Shown: positions 1-5,036, counted from the first letter of the stretch. The stretch is DNA of 5,036 nucleotides from Sedimentisphaerales bacterium (GCA_030634605.1 DAOWAK010000134.1:1-5036); one strand, 5' to 3'. Notes: generated from the sequence alone by a model not told the origin. Numbers and translations are program-made.

Positions 1-1268
1 CCGATCATCACAAAATCGAAGGTGATCTGCCCGAGGCGGTGGCTGTTTTGCATCCCGATCTGCCCGGCCAGAATTATCCCTGTCGCCACCTGTGCGGGGC
101 TGGTGTTGCCTTCAAACTGGCGTGGGCACTTTCGCAGGAATTTTCCGGTTCCAAAAAAGTTTCAGAAGAATTCCGCGATTTTCTCATCTCGGCAACCGCT
201 CTGGCGGGATTGGGGACCATTGCCGATGTCGTGCCGCTTAGTGGGGAAAATCGTGTTCTGGCCCATTTCGGAATGCGGGGTTTGTCCGCCAGTGATGACC
301 TGGGTATTCGGGCACTTATCGAAGCCGCCGGTTTGACCGGGACTCAGTTGGATAGTTTTGACATCGGCTTCAAACTGGCACCGCGGTTAAACGCGGCCGG
401 TCGAATGGGCCACGCTCGCCTGGCAGTGGAATTGTTCACCAAAAGCAGCGCAGATCGAGCCCGCGAAATAGCAGCTTATCTGGAAAGTCAGAATCGTCTG
501 CGTCAGAAAGTCGAAAAGCAAATCACCGAAGAGGCCCTGGCTCAGGTCAAGGCCCTGGAAATGGACAAGGACCATTTTCGGGCGGTAGTTGTCGCAGCGG
601 AAAACTGGCATGCGGGGGTGATTGGTATTGTTGCCAGTCGCATCGTGGACGCTTGCGGCAAACCGACCGCGGTTATTTCAATTCAGGGTGACACCGCCAT
701 GGGGTCGTGTCGCAGCGTTGATGGTTTTGATATTTGTGCCGCGTTGGAAAGCTGCTCGGATCACTTGAATAGCTTTGGTGGTCATGAGATGGCAGCCGGC
801 CTGACGTGCCCAGCGCAAAAGATTGAAGAGTTTCGCCAGGCTTTCAATGCCTATGCCTGTGAGAATTTCAGCGAGCAGGACCTTCTCAGCCGTTTGGATA
901 TCGACGCCGAAATTCGGTTGACGAGTTTGGATATTGCTACGGTGGCGAAGATCGGAAAACTCGGTCCCTTTGGGGCGGGCAATCCGCGAGTGCTGCTGGT
1001 CGGGCGAAACCTTCGTTTGGTGAATCCTCCCCGGTCAATGGGCAAGCGCAACGAACACCTGCAATTTCTGGTCGCTCACGGCGACGATGAAACCGCCCAG
1101 AACCGACCGGGTGGGGTGCTTCGGGCGGTTGCTTTTCACAAGAGCAACTGGGCAAAAATCCTCAAGACCGCGGACAGTTTTGACCTGGTGTTTCAGCCGA
1201 TGATCAATCATTTCAACGGCAATAGTACCGTCGAGCTTTTGGCTGAGGATGTTCGGGTGAATCAGTAA
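1..1268 (+). CDS. recJ: Single-stranded-DNA-specific exonuclease RecJ, 5'-truncated by the window edge
   Basis: RecJ degrades single-stranded DNA 5' to 3' in the cytoplasm, in recombination and repair. The first full codon is at 3 and the protein begins with the DHH metal-binding motif (3-11), so the frame is open at the left edge and roughly 150-200 N-terminal residues should lie outside. Visible family marks in order: GTIADVVPL (about 213-239), whose Asp is a conserved metal ligand of DHH enzymes; APRLNAAGRM (about 378-407); WHAGVIGIVASRI (606-644), opening the DHHA1 domain; SVDGFD (about 714-731); GGHEMAAGL (777-803), the DHHA1 nucleic-acid/nucleotide-binding signature; and LGPFGAGNP (about 960-986), leading into the C-terminal OB-fold. 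The residues between APRLNAAGRM and WHAGVIG are charged and probably helical, as expected for the connecting helix. Base composition is balanced (G 17, C 13 in bases 481-540). The stop is TAA at 1266. All motifs are intact, so the gene looks functional. The identification is very secure. Confidence 0.97.
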   Translation, partial: DHHKIEGDLPEAVAVLHPDLPGQNYPCRHLCGAGVAFKLAWALSQEFSGSKKVSEEFRDFLISATALAGLGTIADVVPLSGENRVLAHFGMRGLSASDDLGIRALIEAAGLTGTQLDSFDIGFKLAPRLNAAGRMGHARLAVELFTKSSADRAREIAAYLESQNRLRQKVEKQITEEALAQVKALEMDKDHFRAVVVAAENWHAGVIGIVASRIVDACGKPTAVISIQGDTAMGSCRSVDGFDICAALESCSDHLNSFGGHEMAAGLTCPAQKIEEFRQAFNAYACENFSEQDLLSRLDIDAEIRLTSLDIATVAKIGKLGPFGAGNPRVLLVGRNLRLVNPPRSMGKRNEHLQFLVAHGDDETAQNRPGGVLRAVAFHKSNWAKILKTADSFDLVFQPMINHFNGNSTVELLAEDVRVNQ

Positions 1269-1329
1269 CCGAATTGATTGTACTTTGAACAATTTGATTT
1301 CTGATACAGCGAAATGGTTTTGAGGAGAG

Positions 1330-1361
1330 TATGATAAATTCTATACCCAATGGGTATCATA
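1330..1361. promoter_or_regulatory. Nested inverted repeats, operator-like
   Basis: A perfect 7-base dyad, ATACCCA-A-TGGGTAT, lies at 1343-1357. An outer pair, TATGATA (1330-1336) and TATCATA (1355-1361), overlaps its right arm, so the two pairings are mutually exclusive. The one-base centre of the inner dyad cannot form an RNA hairpin loop, which favours a DNA site for a dimeric protein. It lies between recJ and the binding-protein gene, about 155 bases before the latter's start. No regulator is identified. It could equally be part of a dispersed repeat. Confidence 0.35.
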
Positions 1362-1369
1362 ATGCCGGG

Positions 1370-1391
1370 CAGCCCACTTCCGTGGGGGCTG
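1370..1391. promoter_or_regulatory. GC-rich hairpin in the recJ/binding-protein gap
   Basis: CAGCCCAC (1370-1377) pairs with GTGGGGGCTG (1382-1391) around the tetraloop TTCC, leaving two unpaired G residues in the right arm. No T-run follows, so it is not a standard intrinsic terminator. It may be leader structure for the downstream gene or part of a repeat element. The function is unknown. Confidence 0.35.
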
Positions 1392-1405
1392 GATCCGGGC
1401 GGTCA

Positions 1406-1430
1406 GATCCTCGATCGGGTCGAGGACAAG
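1406..1430. repeat. Palindromic element, diverged relative of the 3405 and 5001 repeats
   Basis: TCCTCGA (1408-1414), loop TCGGG, TCGAGGA (1420-1426) form a perfect 7-base stem followed by CAAG. The layout (GAT, stem, five-base loop, stem, then ACAAG-like end) matches the palindromes at 3409-3434 and 5009-5034, but the stem bases differ on both sides in a compensating way. This suggests the same repeat family, with pairing kept under change. The homology is inferred from layout, not from high identity. Confidence 0.4.
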
Positions 1431-1515
1431 CTTAGATTTACAAATTGAGCAACATGGTGTTTTCATTTGTGATCGGTATAAACGGACTGGGAGGCTTTGT
1501 GAAAAGTGAAATTTT

Positions 1516-3297
1516 ATGGGAAAGCATAATAATTTTCTGGTTTGGTTGGTGGTGGGGTTTGTGGCGATTGGTTTTTGGGGGTGTCGCAAGCCGGGGGCGG
1601 ATGAGCGGCCGGGGGGCGGGGATGAGCGATCATCGGGTAGGGCGGTTTATGAGCCGGGGGATGATCCGTTAGTTAATCCAGCGGAATTGTTTGAGCCGCG
1701 GCCGAGGGATTTGGGGGAAATTGCTCTGCAAGAGGAGTTGTGTGTTCGTCTGGACCGGGAGCCGGGGATGCTTAATCCGTTGTTTGTGGCGGATCGGGGT
1801 GGGTTTTTGATTGTGAACGCGTTGTTTGACGGGTTGTTTCGGGTGGGCAGTGATATGGGTTTGCAGGTTAACCGGGAGATGGTGGAGAGTCTGGAAGAGT
1901 CCGCCGATCATCGGGAGGTACTGGTTCGGCTCAAGGGGGGATTCAAATGGCATGACGGCAGGCCTTTCACAACTGCGGATGTTGTGTATTCGTGGCGGGA
2001 GATTAATGATCCGCAGGTTCCTTGTTATTATCATAAGGTGGGGGCTGGGGCGATAAGCGCGTGTGTGGCAGTGGATGAGTTGACGGTGAGGTTTGTTCAG
2101 CCTGATCCGACGGCGACGCGGCTATGGAATTTGTTTTTTCCGATTGTTCCGAAGCATGTTTTTGAAAAGGAGAAAGCGCGGCATCCGGATTTGCTGGGCG
2201 GGGAATATTATCAGGGGCAGGGGCGGCGGCCGATAGGGAACGGGCCATTCCGGATGGTGCAATGGCAGTCGAACAACAGGATAATCCTGGAGCGGTGGGA
2301 TGGGTATGCGGGGGAGAAGCCGGCGTTTAAGCGGTTGGTTTTTAAGGTGATTCCGGATGATCGGATGGCGTTGATATTTTTTGAGAAGGAGCAGGTGGAT
2401 GTTATCGATCGTCTGCCGGCGGGGCTGTTTGCTTTGGAGGCGAATTCGGCGGAATTTGAGCGGGTGGGGTGCAAGGCTTATGGGGATCGGTGGAAATTTT
2501 ATTATATCGGTTGGAATATGGACGGCAGCAATCCGTTTTTCGCGGACCGGAACGTGCGATATGCGATGACCAGTGCGTTGGATGTGCCGGGGATACTGCG
2601 GAAGGTTTATTACAATCTTTATTCGGCGGGGACGGGGATTTATCATCCGGATTCGGAGCTGTTTAACCGGGAGGTGGCGATGGTGGGGTATGATCCGGAG
2701 CGGGCGGGGCGATTGCTGGACGCGGCGGGTTGGGAGGTGGATGCGGCGGACGGGTGGCGATACAAGGAGATTGATGGGGAAAAGGTATTGTTTGAATTTT
2801 CGCTGATGGTTCCGCAGGAGATTGGGGCGGCGTCGAAGGTGGCGGCGATTTTTCAGCAGGATTTAGCTAAGTTGGGGGTGCGGATGAAGGTTCGGCGGTT
2901 GGAATGGGTAGCGTTTCTGGAGAAGATACGCAATCATGAGTTTCAGGCGGAGTTGGGTTTTTGGAATCCGGGGGTCGATCCGGACAAGGATGCGAAGTTG
3001 TGGTGTTCGGATCAGTACGCCGCCGGGAGGAATTATATCGGTTATGCCAACGAGCAGGTGGATGAACTGTTCGAGCGGGGGCGGGCGGAGTTTGATTCGG
3101 CCAGGCGGCGGGTGATTTATCAGCAGATTCACGAGATTATTTATGAAGATCAGCCCTTTACCTGGATATGTAATGATGCTACGCTAGCGGTGTTCAATAA
3201 AAGGATTCGCGGTGTTGAGTTGAGTCCGCGTGGTATTTTTAATTTTTATCCCGGGTTGCGGGGCTGGTGGATGCCGGCTGGAGAGACTGATAATTGA
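1516..3297 (+). CDS. ABC transporter substrate-binding lipoprotein, family 5 (DppA/OppA-like)
   Basis: This is an extracytoplasmic receptor that delivers peptides or similar solutes to an inner-membrane ABC permease. The 593 residues open with a hydrophobic signal (7-21) ending FWGC, so Cys23 is a probable lipidation site, although Phe and Trp make a poor lipobox. Residues 24-65 are a polar Gly/Pro/Glu-rich tether. Family 5 marks follow: EPGMLNPLF (82-90), FKWHDGRPFTTADVVYSW (143-160), GNGPFRM (241-247), DRNVRYAMTSALD (344-356), YDPERAGRLLDAAGW (392-406), DLAKLGVRMKV (449-459) and QQIHEIIYEDQPFTWIC (536-552). ATG 1516 is the first start after an in-frame TGA at 1507. GGGAGG at 1489-1494 is too distant to be its ribosome site. 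A matching permease start follows 211 bases downstream, so an operon is likely, but that permease is broken. Codons are strongly G-ending, unlike recJ. The substrate cannot be told from sequence. Confidence 0.93.
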   Translation: MGKHNNFLVWLVVGFVAIGFWGCRKPGADERPGGGDERSSGRAVYEPGDDPLVNPAELFEPRPRDLGEIALQEELCVRLDREPGMLNPLFVADRGGFLIVNALFDGLFRVGSDMGLQVNREMVESLEESADHREVLVRLKGGFKWHDGRPFTTADVVYSWREINDPQVPCYYHKVGAGAISACVAVDELTVRFVQPDPTATRLWNLFFPIVPKHVFEKEKARHPDLLGGEYYQGQGRRPIGNGPFRMVQWQSNNRIILERWDGYAGEKPAFKRLVFKVIPDDRMALIFFEKEQVDVIDRLPAGLFALEANSAEFERVGCKAYGDRWKFYYIGWNMDGSNPFFADRNVRYAMTSALDVPGILRKVYYNLYSAGTGIYHPDSELFNREVAMVGYDPERAGRLLDAAGWEVDAADGWRYKEIDGEKVLFEFSLMVPQEIGAASKVAAIFQQDLAKLGVRMKVRRLEWVAFLEKIRNHEFQAELGFWNPGVDPDKDAKLWCSDQYAAGRNYIGYANEQVDELFERGRAEFDSARRRVIYQQIHEIIYEDQPFTWICNDATLAVFNKRIRGVELSPRGIFNFYPGLRGWWMPAGETDN

Positions 3298-3298
3298 T

Positions 3299-3395
3299 AG
3301 CCACGAAAAAGCACAAAAAACACAAAAGAATTTCAGACAGGATAACAGGATTGACAAGGTGCTTATTTAACCATGAAGATCATGAGGGAATGAAG
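3299..3395. repeat. Mosaic of short dispersed repeat modules after the binding-protein gene
   Basis: Three simple-looking blocks lie in a row: a lysine/histidine-codon-like block (CCACGAAAAAGCACAAAAAA, 3301-3320, and on to about 3328), CAGACAGGATAACAGGATTGACAAGG (3334-3359), and ACCATGAAGATCATGAGGG (3370-3388). From memory, similar blocks recur between genes in planctomycete and other large environmental genomes and often surface as spurious NHEDHE-type N-termini on GxxExxY proteins. No complete ORF is supported here. The assignment to a known repeat rests on recall and was not searched. Confidence 0.4.
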
Positions 3396-3498
3396 TTTTA
3401 AATACTGGATGCCCGATCGAGTCGGGCATGACAAGTCGAGTGGATCGAGTTGGGCATGACAAGTCGAGTTGATTGGGTTGGGCGTGACGACAGGTTGT
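3396..3498. repeat. Palindromic dispersed repeat with a decaying 28-base tandem extension
   Basis: ATGCCCGA (3409-3416), loop TCGAG, TCGGGCAT (3422-3429) form a perfect 8-base stem. From 3415 a 28-base unit repeats: 3415-3442, then 3443-3470 (two mismatches by eye), then a much-changed third copy at 3471-3498. The block starting TTTTAAA (3396) through GACAAGTCG reappears at 4993-5036, with one indel and a few changes. Read on the minus strand it gives the CHARLDRAS-like peptide familiar from spurious repeat ORFs. No T-run follows the stem, so it is not a standard terminator. The 28-base units abut without spacers, so this is not CRISPR. Confidence 0.8.
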
Positions 3499-3607
3499 GG
3501 AAAATTTTATGTTGAGATATTTGGTTAAACGATTGCTGGTTGCGGGGGTGACATTGTGGGGGATATCTCTGGTGACGTTTGTTATTATGGCAATGTGGCT
3601 TTTTGAT

Positions 3608-3636
3608 AGTTGCAAGGCAGAAAGTTGTAGGCATAA
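3608..3636. repeat. Imperfect tandem duplication near the permease break
   Basis: AGTTGCAAGGCAGAA (3608-3622) is followed directly by AGTTGTAGGCATAA (3623-3636), the same motif with one deletion and two changes. It lies just downstream of where the permease match ends. It resembles the short AGTTGAAAG-like runs seen in some repeat-rich genomes. No function is assigned. Confidence 0.4.
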
Positions 3637-3644
3637 CTCACTTT

Positions 3645-3673
3645 TTGCCACAGGGTTAGGGCAAAGTGTCGGG
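3645..3673. repeat. 29-base direct repeat, left copy
   Basis: The copy has the form TTGCCACAGGGT, six variable bases, AAAGTGTCGGG. It matches 4751-4779 at 25 of 29 positions, with every difference in the central six. In this copy the surrounding bases can fold: CACTTTTTGCC (3639-3649) against GGCAAAGTG (3660-3668) with a two-base bulge. The right copy lacks that pairing, so the fold is not a shared property. The pair encloses the two cargo genes. Confidence 0.7.
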
Positions 3674-3782
3674 TTTTCTCTTTAATTAGCCAATATACGA
3701 TGGTATTATTAGAGGATGGAAAAGGTCGAAGTCAAACGAATATTGTATGTTTTTATACATTAGCTTGGACACTTTTATTTAT

Positions 3783-3788
3783 GAGGGA
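3783..3788 (+). promoter_or_regulatory. Ribosome binding site of the 220-residue gene
   Basis: GAGGGA ends five bases before ATG 3794, a good spacing. It selects that ATG over the out-of-frame ATG at 3781. Upstream (3686-3780) is AT-rich. TATACA (3754-3759) could serve as a -10 box, but no convincing -35 lies at the right distance, so no promoter is called. Confidence 0.65.
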
Positions 3789-3793
3789 ATTAT

Positions 3794-4456
3794 ATGAGCA
3801 GTGACGATATTGAGAGATTCACTAATAAAGGCGATTTGTATGATAAAGTTCATAAACGCTATAAACCAAGTATTGAGGAACCAAATACAGAGGAGTTAAA
3901 GGAGAAGTTCTCCTTCGTCTCGATTTGGAAAAGACCTTGTCGTTCATGTAGAACAATGGTTTTAAGGATATCCTGTATGAACGGGCGTTGCCATGAATGT
4001 GAAAAGTTACTGAAAGAACAAAAAAGACAGAAGGATTTATATGATAGAGATGGGTGGACTGCTCAGTGCCCCTGTTGCAATCGCCTACATTCAATGTCTC
4101 TTGCTGCGTGTTTCATGAAGAAAAAGATTGGTATTCAATATCCATGTTGGCGACATGATTCTTTGAAATTTATTTTACTTTCAACAGCAGCATGTGTTGG
4201 TTCAACTTTAGTTGGAGTTGCACTGCTTTTAGTTGTTGTATATTTGGCACAGGATGAGCTGGGAGGAAAGACATTTGTGGGAAATGGGCTTCATCCAGGT
4301 TTGCTATATGTAATAATGGGTATTCTTCCTGTCGGGATTATTGTCGTTTCTTTCGAAGCATTTATCGAAGGAATAGTTAGAACTGTAGGACGTATATTTT
4401 ATGTTACTTGGTCGCAAAAACAGAAGGGAGGCAACAAGCCTGAGAGCTCAGAATAA
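3794..4456 (+). CDS. Unknown protein with paired CxxC motifs and two membrane helices
   Basis: I do not recognise this 220-residue protein. Residues 1-45 are charged and polar. Then come two CxxC pairs, C49-x2-C52 and C66-x2-C69, with C61 between them, spaced like a zinc ribbon. A second cysteine cluster CPCC (92-95), with C106, C118, H99 and H121, could bind another metal or be redox active. Residues 70-85 are Lys/Glu/Gln-rich. Two hydrophobic helices follow (about 125-151 and 168-190), joined by a short polar loop, with a basic C-terminal tail (208-215). By the positive-inside rule the cysteine domain and the tail both face the cytoplasm. A GAGGGA site precedes ATG 3794, and a small lipoprotein-like gene follows after 29 bases, so the two are probably co-transcribed. 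Low G+C and ordinary AT-leaning codons contrast with the upstream genes and suggest transfer. The metal-binding idea is inference from spacing only. Confidence 0.85.
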   Translation: MSSDDIERFTNKGDLYDKVHKRYKPSIEEPNTEELKEKFSFVSIWKRPCRSCRTMVLRISCMNGRCHECEKLLKEQKRQKDLYDRDGWTAQCPCCNRLHSMSLAACFMKKKIGIQYPCWRHDSLKFILLSTAACVGSTLVGVALLLVVVYLAQDELGGKTFVGNGLHPGLLYVIMGILPVGIIVVSFEAFIEGIVRTVGRIFYVTWSQKQKGGNKPESSE

Positions 4457-4476
4457 ATATTAACTTTTTAAATAGT

Positions 4477-4483
4477 GAGGAGG
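4477..4483 (+). promoter_or_regulatory. Strong purine-rich ribosome binding site before the small gene
   Basis: GAGGAGG lies just before ATG 4486. Taken as AGGAGG it is only two bases from the ATG, which is tight; taken as GAGG (4477-4480) the spacing is five bases and normal. It is the best such site in the window and supports translation of this otherwise very short gene. Confidence 0.65.
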
Positions 4484-4485
4484 TT

Positions 4486-4611
4486 ATGATAAGAAATTTA
4501 AACTTAACTGGGATTTTGCTTTTTGTAATTGGCTTTATGGCGTGTAACATGGCAACGGCAGGGACTTGGAAACCCAAAGGTACTACCCACAACATCACTA
4601 CACGACCATAA
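4486..4611 (+). CDS. Small lipoprotein-like peptide, probably cut short by a frameshift
   Basis: ATG 4486 opens a 41-residue frame: a short N-terminus with Arg3, a hydrophobic core (TGILLFVIGFM, 8-18), then the lipobox-like FMAC placing a candidate lipidated Cys at 20. Cleavage by a normal signal peptidase near ATA-G (23-26) is an alternative. The mature part is only about 21 residues and ends at TAA 4609-4611. A strong GAGGAGG precedes the start, and the gene follows the 220-residue membrane protein by 29 bases, suggesting a shared transcript and perhaps a shared job at the membrane. The adjacent frame stays open to 4720 with a polar, lipoprotein-like sequence, so the original product may have been about 78 residues. 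The gene is too short for family recognition. The signal sequence plus ribosome site make it likely real. Confidence 0.6.
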   Translation: MIRNLNLTGILLFVIGFMACNMATAGTWKPKGTTHNITTRP

Positions 4612-4720
4612 CGCTAATGTAACAGAATGCAAGCAAACAGGCACACAGAGCAATTCTAAGCCACTTGAGGATGGACAGAACATTGAACTTCCGATACACA
4701 ACAATGACACGGGCTTATAG
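4571..4720 (+). pseudogene. Out-of-frame continuation of the small lipoprotein gene
   Basis: In the frame one base later than the small gene, codons stay open to TAG at 4718-4720 and read as a polar tail (NPKVLPTTSLHDHNANVTEC and on, ending HNNDTGL). It has no start or ribosome site of its own and reads naturally as the mature part of a lipoprotein whose signal is in the other frame. Removing one base in the short runs at about 4568-4580 (GGAAACCCAAAGG) would join the two. The cause could be mutation, sequencing error or programmed shifting. It could also be a chance open frame. Confidence 0.35.
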
Positions 4721-4750
4721 GGTGGTTGGATAACAGGCATTTTATGATTA

Positions 4751-4779
4751 TTGCCACAGGGTAGGAGTAAAGTGTCGGG
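4751..4779. repeat. 29-base direct repeat, right copy
   Basis: Same outer parts as 3645-3673 (TTGCCACAGGGT and AAAGTGTCGGG) with a different six-base centre (AGGAGT instead of TAGGGC). It begins 30 bases after the lipoprotein-like frame closes. Conserved ends around a variable core resemble either a recombination site with a changed core or two aged copies of a dispersed repeat. Confidence 0.7.
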
Positions 4780-4925
4780 GGAAGCTGGCGATGCCACTGC
4801 CTGATATCCTAAAAATCGTGTCAAATTTGGGTTCCAGCTCATTCCTCAATATTATCCTCATTTTTCAGCAATTATAAAGGCTAATCAATTATTATAAACT
4901 GTATAGTTCAACAGTACTTGAGCAT

Positions 4926-4987
4926 GCCACCCGGCCCGGCCGTAATCAGAGCACCTCTCTGTGAGTACACAGAAAGGTGCCACCCGG
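4926..4987. repeat. Hairpin enclosed by GCCACCCGG direct repeats
   Basis: GCACCTCTCTGTG (4951-4963) pairs with CACAGAAAGGTGC (4968-4980) across the loop AGTA: 13 positions with a single mismatch. GCCACCCGG occurs at 4926-4934 and again at 4979-4987. No T-run follows, so this is not a classical terminator. It could be an RNA structure or a small palindromic dispersed element. No family is recognised. Confidence 0.55.
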
Positions 4988-4992
4988 TTGTC

Positions 4993-5036
4993 TTTTAAAG
5001 CACTGGATGCCCGATCTAGTCGGGCATGACAAGTCG
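4993..5036. repeat. Second copy of the palindromic repeat, running off the window
   Basis: TTTTAAA, then ACTGGATGCCCGATC, then AGTCGGGCATGACAAGTCG repeat the block that begins at 3396 upstream of the permease start, with one indel and single-base changes. The stem is ATGCCCGA (5008-5015) against TCGGGCAT (5021-5028). It ends at the window edge, so whether the tandem units and the permease start follow again cannot be seen. Confidence 0.8.

Larger units (their letters stand above)
3509..3685 (+). pseudogene. Truncated N-terminus of a DppB/OppB-like ABC transporter permease
   Basis: The first 27 codons from ATG 3509 (3509-3589) read like the start of a dipeptide/oligopeptide permease: MLRYLVKRLLVAG followed by a TLWGISLVTF membrane segment. 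In the family this normally runs into an LAPGDP-type motif and about 300 more residues with five further helices. Here it continues as AMWLFDSCKAESCRHN, which has no family character, and stops at 3685 after 58 residues. The gene follows the substrate-binding gene by 211 bases on the same strand, as expected for a transporter operon. A GTG at 3497 would add four residues, but ATG 3509 fits the family start. No frame of the window downstream resumes the permease, so this is a deletion or insertion rather than a frameshift. The family call rests on a short segment plus context. Confidence 0.75.
3645..4779. mobile_element. Repeat-bounded two-gene segment, possible inserted cargo
   Basis: Two 29-base direct repeats 1106 bases apart enclose a 220-residue unknown gene and a small lipoprotein-like gene, both on the plus strand. 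Composition changes: bases 3841-3900 are 19/60 G+C and 4141-4200 are 22/60, against 39/60 in bases 961-1020 of recJ. The segment begins about 55 bases after a permease gene loses its family match. No transposase, integrase, terminal inverted repeats or target duplication is visible, so the mechanism is unknown. The true ends of any insertion may lie outside these repeats. This is an inference from context, not a recognised element. Confidence 0.35.
4721..5036. other. Gene-free, repeat-rich region at the right edge
   Basis: No convincing gene is seen on either strand. It holds the right 29-base direct repeat (4751-4779), an AT-rich stretch (about 4840-4920) with a short local duplication of CAATTATAAA-type sequence (4868-4899), a strong hairpin between direct repeats (4926-4987), and the palindromic repeat running off the end (4993-5036). 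The minus-strand open frame across 4504-4842 covers both the small gene and the repeat and looks like a shadow. Confidence 0.6.

Noticed and set aside
1445..1672. Plus-strand 75-residue frame overlapping the binding-protein start
   Set aside because: Its sequence is low-complexity Gly/Arg/Trp from the G-rich shadow of the real gene and it ends within it.
2122..2646. Long minus-strand open frame of 174 residues
   Set aside because: It is an antisense shadow of the binding-protein gene caused by its few C-containing stops; Pro/Arg/Ile-rich with no domain.
3409..3429. Intrinsic terminator after the binding-protein gene
   Set aside because: The stem is good but no T-run follows, and the same unit occurs elsewhere as a repeat.
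3415..3498. CRISPR-like direct repeats
   Set aside because: The units abut with no spacers, decay along the array and contain the body of a dispersed palindrome; no cas genes are present.
3367..3651. Minus-strand open frame of 94 residues
   Set aside because: It is a translation of the palindromic repeats, antisense to the permease start; the CHARLDRAS-like peptide is typical of repeat artefacts.
3645..3673. Integron attC site bounding a gene cassette
   Set aside because: GGGTTAGGGC looks near a core site but lacks the GTTRRRY form, and the second copy loses even GTT; no integrase is seen.
4504..4842. Minus-strand 112-residue open frame with several cysteines
   Set aside because: It lies across the lipoprotein frame and the 29-base repeat, and has no ribosome site or recognisable domain.

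Overview
The window reads as a piece of a bacterial chromosome with a conserved left part and a disturbed, repeat-rich right part. The wording of the RecJ protein and a lipoprotein-type family 5 solute-binding protein, together with mosaic intergenic repeats, remind me of Planctomycetota (Phycisphaerae-like). That placement comes from memory and is weak; no rRNA or other marker is present.

Left part (1-1268): the C-terminal two thirds of recJ, the single-strand-specific 5'-3' exonuclease, entering from outside the window at its DHH motif. A 247-base gap (1269-1515) follows and carries three inverted-repeat structures. Next is a complete 593-residue extracytoplasmic peptide/nickel-type (DppA/OppA, family 5) ABC transporter binding lipoprotein (1516-3297), whose reading strand is strikingly G-rich and C-poor. 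About 211 bases later the N-terminus of the matching DppB/OppB-like permease begins at 3509, but the family match stops after about 27 residues and the frame closes at 3685. The transport operon is therefore broken inside this window.

Right part (about 3590-5036): an AT-richer stretch with different base use. It holds a 220-residue unknown protein (paired CxxC motifs plus two membrane helices, 3794-4456) and, 29 bases later, a very small lipoprotein-like gene (4486-4611) that looks frameshifted. The two genes are bracketed by 29-base direct repeats (3645-3673 and 4751-4779, 25 of 29 identical, with fixed ends and a variable centre). A second repeat, a palindromic element, occurs just before the permease start (3396-3433) and again at the right edge (4993-5036). 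The simplest reading is that foreign DNA, or repeat-mediated rearrangement, placed a small two-gene cargo inside the first membrane segment of the permease. No transposase, integrase, CRISPR array, tRNA or rRNA is visible.

The unknown two-gene cargo and its bracketing repeats are the most novel items here. Their function cannot be assigned from sequence alone.
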